From JAICJC01 sp963843705 (GTDB lineage Bacteria; Actinomycetota; Thermoleophilia; Gaiellales; JAICJC01), in NCBI GenBank assembly GCA_963843705.1, contig CAWJLQ010000003.1, positions 516,721-580,720 of the forward strand: a stretch of 64,000 nucleotides of DNA. The letters are read 5' to 3'. The notes under the pieces were generated by a model that was not told the DNA's origin, ran no database searches, and saw only the letters and a program-made list of their open reading frames with translations. How positions within the stretch are numbered: position 1 is the stretch's first letter; each line of letters begins with the position of its first letter. Of this stretch, positions 34,180-44,226 are shown in pieces. The translations under genes were made by a program, and so were the position numbers.

Positions 34180-34716
34180 TCAACCAGGGGATCTGAGCAG
34201 GGAGTCCAAGCGGATACGGGCCGCGTCCCGGTGCGAGTCGGGCATCTGCTCGACCAGTTCGCGCAGTCGATCGGACTCCACGAGGCGACCGGCGACTGCA
34301 TCCTGGGCGTAGGCGATGTCGTGGGGTCTCCCGGCGGGGAGCTTTGCCAGCACCAGGTCGTGGATCTCGAGACAGAACGCGGTCGCTGTCTCCCGTCGGT
34401 GCATCGTGCCGGGGACATCGACACGCACGAGCCGATCCTGCCAGCCCACGGGCGCGATGACGGTCTCCGGACCAACACCGTGCGCGTAGTAGTCGAAGGT
34501 CGCATGGAACCGCGAGCCGTCGCCGATGCCGGGATCGATCTCGACCGCACGTCCCGGCGCGCTTCGTGGGTAGAGATCCACCTCCATCGATCTCAGCAAC
34601 CTGCCCGGTGGGTTTCGGTGCTGACCCAGCACCGCCTGGCTGCCGACGACAACCAGCTCGTCGTTGACGATTTCGGCGGCCGCGCGGATCACGTGCTCGA
34701 ACTCTGCCCGGTTCAC
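34180..34716 (-). CDS. Nucleotidyltransferase, AbiEii/MenT-like toxin candidate
   Basis: 178 residues. Polymerase-beta-type nucleotidyltransferase core: VVVGSQAVLG (GS motif), then SMEVDLYP (the paired acidic metal ligands), as in DUF6036/AbiEii-like toxins that modify tRNA or proteins. The GTG start overlaps the stop of the upstream HTH gene (GTGA), the usual antitoxin-then-toxin order. It sits 1.2 kb from a tRNA-fMet integration hotspot. The toxin role is inferred. Confidence 0.7.
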   Translation of the reverse strand: MNRAEFEHVIRAAAEIVNDELVVVGSQAVLGQHRNPPGRLLRSMEVDLYPRSAPGRAVEIDPGIGDGSRFHATFDYYAHGVGPETVIAPVGWQDRLVRVDVPGTMHRRETATAFCLEIHDLVLAKLPAGRPHDIAYAQDAVAGRLVESDRLRELVEQMPDSHRDAARIRLDSLLRSPG

Positions 34717-35417
34717 GACCCGAACCGCTCCTCGACCTGTCGCACGAGCTGTGACCGCTCCTGCTCGGTCAGCGCACCGGCAAACGGCGACGTCTGGCGA
34801 AGCTCCCTTCCCTGCCGTGTATCCGCACCGATCGCCCCCTTGATCCGCTCGATCGGCAGCGACAGCACTCGCTCCCACTCAGTGGTCCAGCGGGGGTCGA
34901 CTCGATCCTCCTTCCGCCATCGCTCCACACGGCGGCGCGCCTCGGCGAGAAGCTGGTCATCCAGGCGCTCGGCGACAAGACGGTGGTAGGCGAGGGCATG
35001 CAGCTCCGCCGCACGATGGCCGCGCTCGCGACGTGGCGGGACGAGTCGATTGAGATCAACGCGCTCGGCGGATTGCCGGCGGTTCGCCATGACCGTCGCC
35101 AGCGGCCGCGGATCATCTCCCGCCTGCTCGACGTCCTCGAGCAGATCGATCACCGCCTCCAGAGGCACCTCCTGACGGCCCGCCGGCGTCAGCACGGTCG
35201 GGACGTCCCCCTTGACGACCCATCGCCGAAGGGCAGGCTGGGAGAGTCCGAGCAGGCGGGCCACCTGTGCCGGGCGGACCGTCGGCCCGACCACCCGGCG
35301 CAGCAGATCCCGCGCCTCGGCGAGATCAGCGCGCCGCTCTGCGTCGAGCGGTTCTCGAGCAAGCCTCGAGAGCCGTGCAAGGGCGCGGATCAGATCTTCC
35401 TGGGCGACTCGCTTCAT
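34713..35417 (-). CDS. HTH protein, probable antitoxin/regulator of the nucleotidyltransferase
   Basis: 234 residues. An HTH at about 45-85 (VRPAQVARLLGLSQPALRRWVVKGDVP) resembles excisionase/MerR-type DNA-binding helices. The helical remainder (AELHALAYHRLVAERLDDQLL) could wrap the partner. Overlap with the downstream nucleotidyltransferase suggests a two-gene addiction or defence module with autoregulation. Confidence 0.65.
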   Translation of the reverse strand: MKRVAQEDLIRALARLSRLAREPLDAERRADLAEARDLLRRVVGPTVRPAQVARLLGLSQPALRRWVVKGDVPTVLTPAGRQEVPLEAVIDLLEDVEQAGDDPRPLATVMANRRQSAERVDLNRLVPPRRERGHRAAELHALAYHRLVAERLDDQLLAEARRRVERWRKEDRVDPRWTTEWERVLSLPIERIKGAIGADTRQGRELRQTSPFAGALTEQERSQLVRQVEERFGS

Positions 35418-35606
35418 GGTCGGAGCCTAGCATGGAGTTTCGTAAAGAGACATCTTTTTGAAGCATGTATTGTTTCCGAAGAATGGCGATTTACGAAAAG
35501 ATGGGGCGACCCGCTCGGGACTCTCTCGCGCGCGACATCCCAACGTCCGGCGGAACACGGCCTCCCGGGCCACCTCGCCGGCGGGCTGACCGATCGCAGA
35601 ACGGAC

Positions 35607-35671
35607 GAAAGCCCCGCATGTGCAGGGCCTTCGGAGGTAGCGGGGCGGGACGCGCACGATCTCCTGCGACC
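35607..35671 (-). pseudogene. Decayed tRNA-fMet 3' end with terminator (old attachment site)
   Basis: Hairpin GCCCCGCA...TGCAGGGC with flanking GAAA/CTTC (35607-35633), then GGTAGCGGGG (35636-35645) and CCTGCGACC (35663-35671), in the same order as the terminator, acceptor arm and T stem of the intact-looking copies. About 5 bp are inserted and the T loop is lost. The hairpin is closest to the one at the right edge of the window, hinting at the original chromosomal flank. It cannot encode a tRNA. Confidence 0.45.
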
Positions 35672-35910
35672 CGGATCTCGGTTCGCGAAACCGTCCTTTT
35701 GGCTCACACACCCACCCCACCCCGCGCCCTGGACGCCCGGGCCACGGCGAGAAGGGCCACAACCTCCCCCACCGCCTCCCCGCGGCACCGGGCCGCGGCC
35801 CGCGAGCACCCCACCCGCCGCCCCCAAGAAGTAGCCCTCCAGCCGCGGCCCGCCACGGCTGGGCAAACCGTCGGCAAACGAACCGGCCGAGACACCGCCC
35901 CACCAACGAC

Positions 35911-35936
35911 GAAACCCCCGCGTTTGCGGGGGTTTC
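35911..35936 (-). terminator. Terminator of tRNA-fMet copy A
   Basis: GAAACCCCCGC ... GCGGGGGTTTC hairpin; read on the minus strand it follows the tRNA 3' end and has AAACCCCC/GGGGGTTT arms. Confidence 0.75.
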
Positions 35937-35940
35937 GAGA

Positions 35941-35987
35941 GGTAGCGGGGGCAGGATTCGAACCTGCGACCTTCGGGTTATGAGACG
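35941..35987 (-). pseudogene. tRNA-fMet(CAT) 3' half, att core A
   Basis: Read on the minus strand: CTCATAACCCGAAGG (anticodon loop and the CCCG side of the initiator stem), the variable loop, T arm with GGTTCGAATCC, and acceptor CCCCGCTACC. The 5' half is missing: the sequence before CTCAT is CGT instead of CGGG. It is thus a displaced 3' fragment produced by integration. The same 47 bp recur at 46881-46927. Confidence 0.85.
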
Positions 35988-36279
35988 TTCGGCACGAGAC
36001 CAGATGAGGCCCGATTCGGCCTGGTTGAACGAGATCCGACCGGGCCGGATCACCTCAGGTCAGCTCCGGTGGGCAAACGGCGGGCAAACCAGCGCACATC
36101 CCCAGACGATCAGCCGGCGTGGTCATCGTGCTCCGTGATAGCGTGACCATCCAGGGCAGCGGGCACATCCACCGGGACATGCAAACCACGGCAGGGGACA
36201 GAGGCCGACCTTCAGGTTCTTTCCCTCCGCGTTGGTTACGGCGCGCAAACGAGCGGAGACCCCAGACGATCACCCGACA

Positions 36280-36552
36280 TCATGGCCGCTTGACGCCCCA
36301 AGTACGGGCACACCATACAGCCATGCCGACCGCTATGACAACGTAGCCCACACCCCGCAAGACGGATCCGTGCACAACGTCGTGAGCGGCTAATGCCGCG
36401 GCGAGCACGGCGACCAGGCCGAGCGTATACGGGAGGGACCGGTGGGCGGCCGCGCGAGCTCCGGGCACCACTCCGTACACATATCGCAACACCACGGTCG
36501 CGCAGATGGCCAAACCAAGTCCTGCAAAGGCGTCGATGATCGTCATTCGCAT
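36280..36552 (-). CDS. Small membrane protein, candidate immunity protein of YD-repeat toxin 1
   Basis: 90 residues with about three membrane helices (near 5-25, 40-60 and 66-82). It lies 49 bp downstream of the C-terminal end of the first YD-repeat toxin gene on the same strand, the place where polymorphic-toxin immunity genes normally sit. The toxin tip is itself hydrophobic, so a membrane-located immunity protein makes sense. No family is recognised. The role is inferred from position. Confidence 0.5.
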   Translation of the reverse strand: MRMTIIDAFAGLGLAICATVVLRYVYGVVPGARAAAHRSLPYTLGLVAVLAAALAAHDVVHGSVLRGVGYVVIAVGMAVWCARTWGVKRP

Positions 36553-36601
36553 CCACCACGCAGTCGGACGAGGGCTCGAGGGGTCATTATCGGCAGGTGT
36601 T

Positions 36602-39600
36602 TCACTTGCCTAAATCTCTCGCCGTTCGAAGCGCGTCGCCACAAGCGATTGTAGCCGCGAACGAGAGCCATGCGGCGGCCCACGTAAAGACGCCTGAGTC
36701 GGCCGCGAGCGCGGCCCCGTGCACAGTTCCAATGCAAACGACGACTTCGGCAGCAAACCATGGATGATTCCACAGCCCGCGAGCAGCCCACCATAGGTCG
36801 CTTCCGGCCTCATACCCTGCCCATTCCATGAGTCGAATATAGTCGTGAGCAGCTGCCGATCCTTGCCTCCAAACCCAACGGCCGCTCGAGTATACCCACC
36901 GCCCGGCCCTGTAAGCATCATTCGCTGCACTGACAGCATGATTATAGACGCTGCTCAACGTGCACGAGAAACAGAAGGTGCCGGCAAGGTCGACGCCGGT
37001 CACCGGGTTCTGCATCACATAGTCATACGCATTGGCGCCGCCCCCGCTGGCCGGATCCACCTGCAGAAACCTTCCTAGCGCCGGTTGGTACACCCGCGCG
37101 CCCATCATGATATCGCCGCTAGTGGTGTCACCTTCCCGCTGGTAGGCTCCTAGCCAGCCATATCGGCTCGTTGCCGCGGACCGCGGGGCTCCGAACTCTC
37201 GGAAATCATCGGTCGTGACGATGTTGCCACTGGAGTCGGCCGTTGCGGCGACGTCATCGTGGAGGTTCGAGATTTGGTACGCAATAGATCCCGCAGAGGA
37301 TTGGGTGGCCGCGAGGAGACCGTCAACGCCAGTTACGTTGCGTGTCCACGTGGTGCGGCTGGTGTTTTCTGAAAGCCAAGCCGGAATGTCCGAGTCTTCG
37401 GTGTAATGGCTTGTCTGGGTGGCGGCCGAGTCGGCACTGGTGGCCCAAGTGTTCACCCGCCAGGCTGGGTCGAGGGTCGCGGTATGGGTGACGCCGCCTT
37501 GGGTGATCGTACTTGCGCGGTCGTTGGTGTAGTAGGTGAACGTCTGCTGGGTACCCCCAGCGTCCGCCGCCGGGACGGTCGTGGTTCGGCCCATTGCGTC
37601 GTAGGTGATCCCCGTGTCGGTCAGCCGGTCTGCGGCATCGTAGCTGTGGACGGACGCCAAGGTGCCGGTTTGGCACGCGCCGCCGCTACCGGGCCCCGTG
37701 GACACGTACTGGGTGCGGTTCGAGTCGGCGTCGTAGCCGTATTGGCGGGTCGTGCACTGCCCGGCGAGGGTGTCTTGAACTTGCGAGATTCGGCCGGCGG
37801 CGTCGTAGGTGTATGCCTCGGAGGCTGAGTTGCCGGTTGAGCTGGGGCCGGAGGATTCGAGCCACTGGTCGTGGATGCTTGACGAGGCGGTGTAGTCGAG
37901 CAGGGTGGTGGTGCCAGCGGATCCGCAGGATCCGCCGGACTGGTACAGGCGTTCCGCGGCCTGGTCGGTCGCGTCGTAGGTGGTGCACTGGTCGAGGCCG
38001 TTCGGCAGCGATTGGTCGGTGAGGTTTCCGTCGGCATCGTAGGAGCCGGTGAAGGTGCCGGCGGCAGAGTCGACGATCTTTGTCAAGAGGCCGCGTTCAT
38101 CGCTTGAGGATTGGTAGGTATAGGTTTGGGTGCCTTTGCCGTCGTCGAGGGTGGCGACGCGGTCCATCTCATCGTACGTGTACGAGGACGTATTACCGCC
38201 AGCATCCTCATAGGTCTTGAGCCGGCCGACGTTGTCGTAGGCGCGGGTGATGGTGTTCGTGCCATCCGCGGTCGTGGATGGCAGGCCGGTGGCGGTGTCG
38301 TAATTCTGGGTCACAGTAGGCAGGCTCGTCCCCGGACCAGAGATAGCGGTGGTGTGGAGACGACCCGCCGCGTCGTAGGTGTACGTCCAGGTGCGCGTCG
38401 TGGTGCCGCTGGTATCGGTGCGGGTGAGGGTGTTGCCGTACAGGTCGTAGGTGTAGCTCGTGGTGGGGATGTCGGGCAGGCTGCCGCCTGGCTGGGCGGC
38501 GGGAGCGGTCTGGCAGACCATGCCTGCGAACTGGGGCTTGGAGTCGCAGGCGGTGACGCCGCTACCGGTGCCGGAGCGGTAGTAGGTGGTGTCGGTCTCG
38601 TGTGCATCACCGCCTGATGGGTTGCCGGGCATGACGGTCGCGACGACGTTGCCGTCAGGGTCATACTCGGTGGTGTGCACGATATCCAGCCCGCTGGGAT
38701 CGATGGTCACAGACGTCGGCAGACCGAGACTGAGCCCGATGTTGGACTGCCCAGAGTACTGGAGGGTGGTGGTGCGCGTCTGCACGTCTGACGAGGCCCC
38801 CGGTTCGAGCGCGCCCTCCACGATCTGTGTCGGCAATCCCTGTCCGAACGCGGACGTGGTGCCGTAGGTCGCGGTGGTGTCTTGGCGGGCGAGGGTGGTG
38901 GTGCCGTCGTTGAGCATGATCTGGTGCTGGGGGCCGAGCGTCTCCAGCAGCTCGGTGCCGTCGGCGGAGTAGGTGTGTTGGGTGTCGAGCGTGGTTGCGA
39001 CGGCGGCGCTTTGGCTGCCGGCGTCAAGCGCGGTCTGGCGGTTGAGCGGCGAGAGGGCGCGAACGACGTTGCCGTTTTGGTCGTATTCGGTGGTGGAGAT
39101 CTCTCCGCCCGGTTGGGCGATGTTGACCAGCTGTCCGTTGGCGTCGGTGTAGTAGACGGTCGCTTGGGTGTAGTCGGAAGGCGGGTTGCCGACGGGGACT
39201 TCGGTGGCGGGGAAGATGGCGGTCGCGGTGGTGGGGGTATCCTGCTGCGCCCAGCCGGCGACGTCTGACGCGCTCATGCTGTAAGGCGCACCAGTCCCGC
39301 TGAGCGGCACGCCGTAGATGACGGTGGTCGTCTCGGTGCCTGATGGGTCGTTGTTTCGGACGGTGGACGTGACCTGGTTTGAGCTGTTGTAGTTGATCGA
39401 CCACGCGTTCAACCCCGGCGGCGTGACGGTCGAGACGCGATCGGAGGAGTCGTAGTCGTAGGTCGTCTCAAGCGGGGAGGAGAGACGCGGGTCATACTCG
39501 GCGCGCAACCGCCCATTCGAGTCGTACAGGTAGTCCTCGACGGTGACGGTGTTCATCGCCGAGGTAGAGGGGTCATAGGCGGTGTAGCTGATCGACTTGA

Positions 39601-40946
39601 GCTGGCCTTGGAAGTCGCCCCACTGCGACTGGCCAGTCCCGGTCGCCGTCGTCGAGCTGGCATACGTGAAGGTGAGCGTTCGACAGCCGGCAGTGGTGAG
39701 CGGTGCGGAGGAGCAGTCGACGCCGGGAAGCGCGGTCACTTCCTGGGTCGGCCGCGTCTGCGACCCGCCGGGGACGGTGACGACCGAGTAGGCGAAGCTC
39801 TGTGTTGGCGGGTTGCTGCTGGCCGTGTTGGGCGGGGTGACGCTGGTCGGGTAGTAGTCGGACGACCCGCTCGGCGCACTCGCGGGCAACGCGAACGTGG
39901 TCACGGTGCCGCCGGGGTCGGTCAGCGTCCAGGTGCGGCCGGATCCGCTGCCCGACGAGGTGAGGGAGTAGCCTTGCGAGCCGACGGTGTGGGCGTATGC
40001 GGTGCCGCTGCCGTTGAGCCAGAACGCGAGCTCTGACCCGTCGCCGCCGTAGATGGTGACGAACTTGCCTTGGCTGGCGTCGGCGCCGTTATGCAGCTTC
40101 ACGTACGTGCCCAGGTCGAGGCTGGATGACCACCCCGGTCCGAACACGCCGTTGGGATTCGCATTCGGCGCAAGCGAGTCGAATGAGCGGTCGACACCCA
40201 TCCCACCGACGTTGGCGTCGGTTGCGGCGAAGTTGAAGTCGCCGGTGACCAGGTCGACGCTGCCCGGGCCGATCGGCTCGGTGGCGCCACCCGCGTCGGA
40301 GGCTTGGTTTTGGGTTTGGGTGTCGTAGAGGACGTCGATGGCGTCGCTGGTGGAGCCGCCGCCGCTGGTGAAGTTGGCGCGGATCTCAAGCCCCCCGTCA
40401 ACGCCGCTTCCGAGGCTGTTTTGGGCGTTCCAGACGAGCAGGTCGCTGGTGGGCGGCGAGCCGCTGAGGCTGACCGGCCAGCTGCCGATGCCCGTGCCGC
40501 CGTCGGTGACGTCTGCGGGCGGGACTTGTATCCACGAGTCGTTGGGTGAGCGGCGGTACTGGAACTTGACGCTGGTGACGCCGCTGGGCGCGACCGCTTG
40601 CAGGTTGAAGGTTGTCCCGGTCTGGTCGCCTTCAAGCGGCGTGAGGACGGCGCCGGCGCCGATGTTGAGCTGGTAGGAGGACGTCGAGCTTAGGTTGCCG
40701 GCGTTGTCCTGCGCCGCCACATGCACATACCAGACACCGTTTGCAGAGACGGTACCCGAGTAGCTGGTACCGGTTTGCAGCGTACCGTTGGCGGCGGTGT
40801 TTGCGTGCTGGTTCACCGACACCAGGTAGCCGGCGACGCCGCTTCCGCCGGAGTCCGTCGAGGAGAAGCTGACCGTGTAGCTCTGGCTGGTGTACCAGCT
40901 CGTCTGGCTGGGATCGGTCGAGGAGCTCAGCGAGAGCCTGCGCGTT
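36602..40946 (-). pseudogene. YD-repeat (RHS) polymorphic toxin 1, C-terminal part, split by IS256-family element
   Basis: About 1450 codons corresponding to the C-terminal three quarters of a secreted YD-repeat protein: Ig-like region (SYTVSFSSTDSGGSGVAGY), many YD repeats (YDAAGRLHTT, YDADGNLTDQ), and the core-closing RFLQVDPASGGGANAYDYV. The tip (about the last 130 residues, from FCFSCTLSSVYNHAV) contains two hydrophobic stretches and matches no toxin family I know. The 5' side runs into an IS256-like element; about 300 residues (DNRLRE-type region) present in the sister gene are missing, and the N-terminus lies beyond the IS at 42304-43124. Probably not expressed as the full protein. Confidence 0.85.
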
Positions 40947-42296
40947 TTTCTGTGTATCGGTGGGTGGTTAGGCATTGTCAGGGATGCGGTCTCCGAAGTG
41001 GATGCGCAGGACTGCCATCGCCTGTGTCCAGTTGTAGCAGGTGCGCCAGTTGGTCTTGGCGCGCATGATCGCGAGCCAGATCAACCTGAGGGCGGCGTCG
41101 TCGTTGGGGAAGTGGCCTCGGGTCTTGACCGTCTTGCGGATCTGCATGTGCAGGCTCTCGACCGTGTTTGTCGTGTAGACAACGCGGCGGATCTCCTGCG
41201 GGAAGGCGAGGAAGGGGATGAACCGCTCCCAGGCGCGTTCCCACACCTGCAGCGCCGCCGTCTTGGTCGTGCTGTCCGCCCAGGCAGCGGTCAGTTCGTC
41301 GAGCACCTGGCGGGCCTGGTCGGCGTCGGCGGCCGTGTACAGGCGGCGTAGCTCGCCGGCGCAGGTCTTGCGCTCCTTCCAGGACAGGTAGCGCAGGCTC
41401 TGCCTGGTCAGATGGACAACGCAGGTCTGGTTGACCGCCTCCGGGAAGACGGCGTCGATCGCCTCCGGGAAGCCGGTGAGGCCGTCGGTGCAGACGAACA
41501 GGACGTCGGTGACGCCGCGGTTGCGCAGCTCGGTCAGGACGCTCGTCCAGAAGCGGGCGCCCTCGGTCTTCTCAATCCAGAGGCCGAGGCAGTCGCGCTC
41601 GCCGTCGACGGTGACGCCGATGGCCGAGTAGACGGCCTTCTTGCGGACGACCTGCTGGTCGCGGATCGCGACCTGGAGCGCGTCCAGGTACACGACGACA
41701 TACAGCTCCTCCAGCGGCCGACTCTGCCAGGCGCGCACGTCGTCTTGGATCGAGGTGGTCACCTCCGACACCAAGCCGTCGGAGACGTCGACGCCGTACA
41801 CCTCGCGCAGGTGCCGCTGGATCTCCCTGGTCGTCATCCCGCCCGCGTACAGGGCCAGGATCTGCTCGTCGAAGCCGTCGAACGAACGGCTGTGCTTGGG
41901 CACAATCCGCGGCTCGAAGCTGCCCTGTCGATCCCGGGGCAGCTCGACCGTCACCGGCCCGTCGACCGTCCGCAACGTCTTGCGCGAGCTGCCGTTGCGC
42001 CGGTTCGGCTGCTCCTGCGGCGCCTCACCGCCGGCAGGGTAACCGAGATGCTGCCCCAGCTCGGCGCCCGCGGCGCGCTCGATCAGCCGCTTCCGCAGCC
42101 GGTTGATCAAGCCATCCGGACCGGTCAACTGCTCCGGCCCCTCATACCCCCCCAGCAGCTGATCGATCAGCTCGTCCGGGATCTCTCTGTGCTCGGCCAT
42201 CAGGGCCTCCTTCGGGCCGCCCGCCCGGTCGCTCCGCTCACGGCTACGCCGCGAGCATCACGACCAGGCCGGACAGACCAGTCAGATACACAGAAA
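40947..42296 (-). mobile_element. IS256-family insertion sequence
   Basis: 1350 bp bounded by inverted repeats TTTCTGTGTATC (40947-40958) and GATACACAGAAA (42285-42296), with one transposase gene. No target duplication is seen at the two flanks. This agrees with the loss of host DNA between them when compared with the sister toxin gene. Confidence 0.85.
40968..42200 (-). CDS. IS256-family transposase
   Basis: 410 residues, DDE transposase of the IS256/MULE type. Visible: VVVYLDALQVAIRDQQ (first Asp), DVLFVCTDGLTGFPEAI (second Asp), and the C-terminal region with FPQEIRRVVYTTNTVESLHMQIRK, the family signature. Complete and in one frame, so the element may still be active. Confidence 0.95.
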   Translation of the reverse strand: MAEHREIPDELIDQLLGGYEGPEQLTGPDGLINRLRKRLIERAAGAELGQHLGYPAGGEAPQEQPNRRNGSSRKTLRTVDGPVTVELPRDRQGSFEPRIVPKHSRSFDGFDEQILALYAGGMTTREIQRHLREVYGVDVSDGLVSEVTTSIQDDVRAWQSRPLEELYVVVYLDALQVAIRDQQVVRKKAVYSAIGVTVDGERDCLGLWIEKTEGARFWTSVLTELRNRGVTDVLFVCTDGLTGFPEAIDAVFPEAVNQTCVVHLTRQSLRYLSWKERKTCAGELRRLYTAADADQARQVLDELTAAWADSTTKTAALQVWERAWERFIPFLAFPQEIRRVVYTTNTVESLHMQIRKTVKTRGHFPNDDAALRLIWLAIMRAKTNWRTCYNWTQAMAVLRIHFGDRIPDNA

Positions 42297-42303
42297 TCCG
42301 TGC

Positions 42304-43124
42304 AGGACCGCGCTGACCGCACTCGGCTCGCCACTCGCAGTCGTCGCTGCTCCCCACATCTGCGGCGCGTCCGCCATCGCCACCATCTTCCCTGCCGCCG
42401 AGGTGAACTGCAGCTGCCCATTCTGGGAGACAGATGCCGTGAGACCCGTGAGGTTGAGCGGCAGCCGAAACACCTGCGCCGACGCCGGCTGCTTCGTCAG
42501 CACGATCTGCAAGTCAAACCCGTCCGGCTCAGCCACCAGCACCAGGTTGACGCCCGGCGAGACGCCCGTGTAGGTGGCTGTCTTACCCGTCACGGTCGGC
42601 GCTGGCAGCTTCGAGGCCCACTGCATCGCAAGCGCATGCTCACCCACGCCCAGCGACGCCACCGTCTGCCCGCCGCCATCAGAAAACGTGATCGGCGCGT
42701 CCGCCCGCTTCGGCGAATACCCCGCCAGGCCCTGGGCGAGCGAGAGATCGATCGGCGCATACCCCGTCGCAGAGGACGCGTCGGGCTCTTGCACCGGTCC
42801 GGCAGCGATCGTCGAGGTCAACGAGCCGTCCGGGTTGGCATACACGGTCGTCGTCTTGGTCGTCTGATCGGCGACGATCACCTGGCGACCAAGCTTCGCC
42901 GCCTGCTCCAACGCCACCAACGAATTCTCACCCACCGGCACCGAGGTCGCGGCCACCGCCGAGCGCGACAGGGACTTCGACGCGTGCTTCGAGGCATGCG
43001 CGGCAGCGCTCTGCCCCGCACCCGCCACCACCAGCAGCACCGCGACCGACACCACACCCGCCGCCCGCACACGCCAACCACGCGCACCCACCACTGCTAC
43101 CGAAGCTGTCCCGTGACCCCTCAC
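42304..43124 (-). pseudogene. YD-repeat toxin 1, N-terminal part
   Basis: About 273 codons, almost the same as the N-terminus of the intact sister (GTG start; signal peptide VAVLLVVAGAGQSAAA; then VSPGVNLVLVAEPDGFDLQIVLTKQ). It ends at SGEPSAVSAV, where the IS256 end begins and adds a few foreign codons. With 36602-40946 it represents one broken gene. Confidence 0.85.
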
Positions 43125-43336
43125 GACCCGCCCCTCTCCCACCCGGCCAGCACAGGCCAGACGGTTGCCCTCGATGCCCGATTTCCTACGCCACCCGGAG
43201 TGTCAACAAACGGACGGCATGTTGCCAACTACAAACCGAGGTGTAGCAGCAAAGACACTTCCCTGTCAAGAAGAATCCCTCCGAGGCGGGAGAGCGGACC
43301 GCGTCAGACGCGCCGTTCCGGGTCGAGGGAGGTGGC

Positions 43337-43561
43337 TCAGGCGGCGCTCTCGGGGTCGACCGGGAGCTGCTCGACGATGCGGCCACGACGATCGTGGACG
43401 ACGACAGTGCCGCCGCCGGCCTGCTCGACGATGGTGATCGCTCGTTCCACCGCCTGTGCTTGACGCTGGTGGTAAGAGCTGGCTCGCTTGGCTTCGGGGG
43501 CGCGTACTTCCCAGCCGCCCTCGCTCGCGAACGTCACCTTGCGTTGTTCCCGAACTCCCAT
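43337..43561 (-). CDS. DUF2188-family small protein (element 1 copy)
   Basis: 74 residues from the ATG at 43561, which has GGAGG about 10 nt upstream. Single DUF2188-like domain: GGWEVRAPEAKRASSYHQRQAQAVERA and GGTVVVHDRRGRIVEQ. Function unknown. The copy in element 2 (55040-55264) differs at only a few residues near the C-terminus. It lies between the toxin gene and the dGTPase gene in both elements. Confidence 0.75.
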   Translation of the reverse strand: MGVREQRKVTFASEGGWEVRAPEAKRASSYHQRQAQAVERAITIVEQAGGGTVVVHDRRGRIVEQLPVDPESAA

Positions 43562-43624
43562 GTCCTTGCCTCCCCAATCGAACACGCGTTCCCCTACCCT
43601 AGCGAACGGCCCGGACGGGCCCGG

Positions 43625-43904
43625 CTACATGATCAGCTGCAACGTCTGGCTCCCGCGGTACATCTCATCGTGGACGCCGACCGCGTAGAGGTCGGTCATG
43701 CCGGCGATGTGGTCGCACACGTACCGGGCGTGCGCGACGTTCGGGGCGTCTCCTGCGGCCAGGTACGCGGCGGTCATCTCGTGCAGGTCCTCCTGGCTCG
43801 GCAGCATGCCGGGATCTCCCAGATAGCCGTCGAAGAGGTCGTGGATCACCTGCCGCTGCGCGAACTTCTTCGTCCTGAGGTCTGGGCGGTCGATCATCCA
43901 GATT
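43625..43904 (-). pseudogene. dgt: dGTPase C-terminal fragment, truncated by IS3-family element
   Basis: About 93 codons (WMIDRPDLRTKKFAQRQV to the end) nearly identical to the last part of the intact gene at 55328-56605. Homology stops at GATCATCCAGAT (about 43904), where the IS3 end starts. The rest of the gene is not found on the other side of the IS, so it was deleted. Confidence 0.85.
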
Positions 43905-44226
43905 GAGCCGTCCTGGGTTTGACGGAGACTTTGATCGCCGGGTTTTCCGGCGAGAGGAGGTCTGTCATGTCGAGAGCGAGGAAGTACCCGGTCGAGCTGT
44001 TGGAGCGTGCGACGCGGCTGGTGTTCGAGTCGGGCCGTCCGATCGCGCACGTCGCGTCCGACCTTGGGCTGCCGTCTGAGACGCTGCGCAAGTACGTGCG
44101 GCAGGTCGAGGCGAACGAGGGGCGCCGTCCGGATCTGCCGACGGCTGAGGAGCGCGAGGAGATCAAGCGCTTGCGGCAGGAGAACTTCGAGTTGCGCCGC
44201 GCGAATGAGATCTTGAAGGCTGCTTC

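Larger units (their letters stand above)
35861..36089. other. Attachment site A: arm repeats + tRNA-fMet 3' half + arm repeats
   Basis: Left pair GGGCAAAC/CGGCAAAC at 35861 and 35872, core at 35941-35987, right pair GGGCAAAC at 36071 and 36082. Within each pair the repeats are 11 bp apart (one helical turn), as expected for integrase arm-type sites around a core. The right flank is about 70-80% similar to that of site B for some 300 bp, so the two sites belong to sister elements. Confidence 0.75.

Noticed and set aside
35941..35987. A complete tRNA gene
   Set aside because: Only the 3' half is present; the sequence on the 5' side does not form the anticodon stem, D arm or acceptor strand. 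The same applies at 46881-46927.
35427..36053. Frames of 150-208 codons over the att region left of element 1
   Set aside because: They read through tRNA and terminator sequences and repeat between the sites; not genes.
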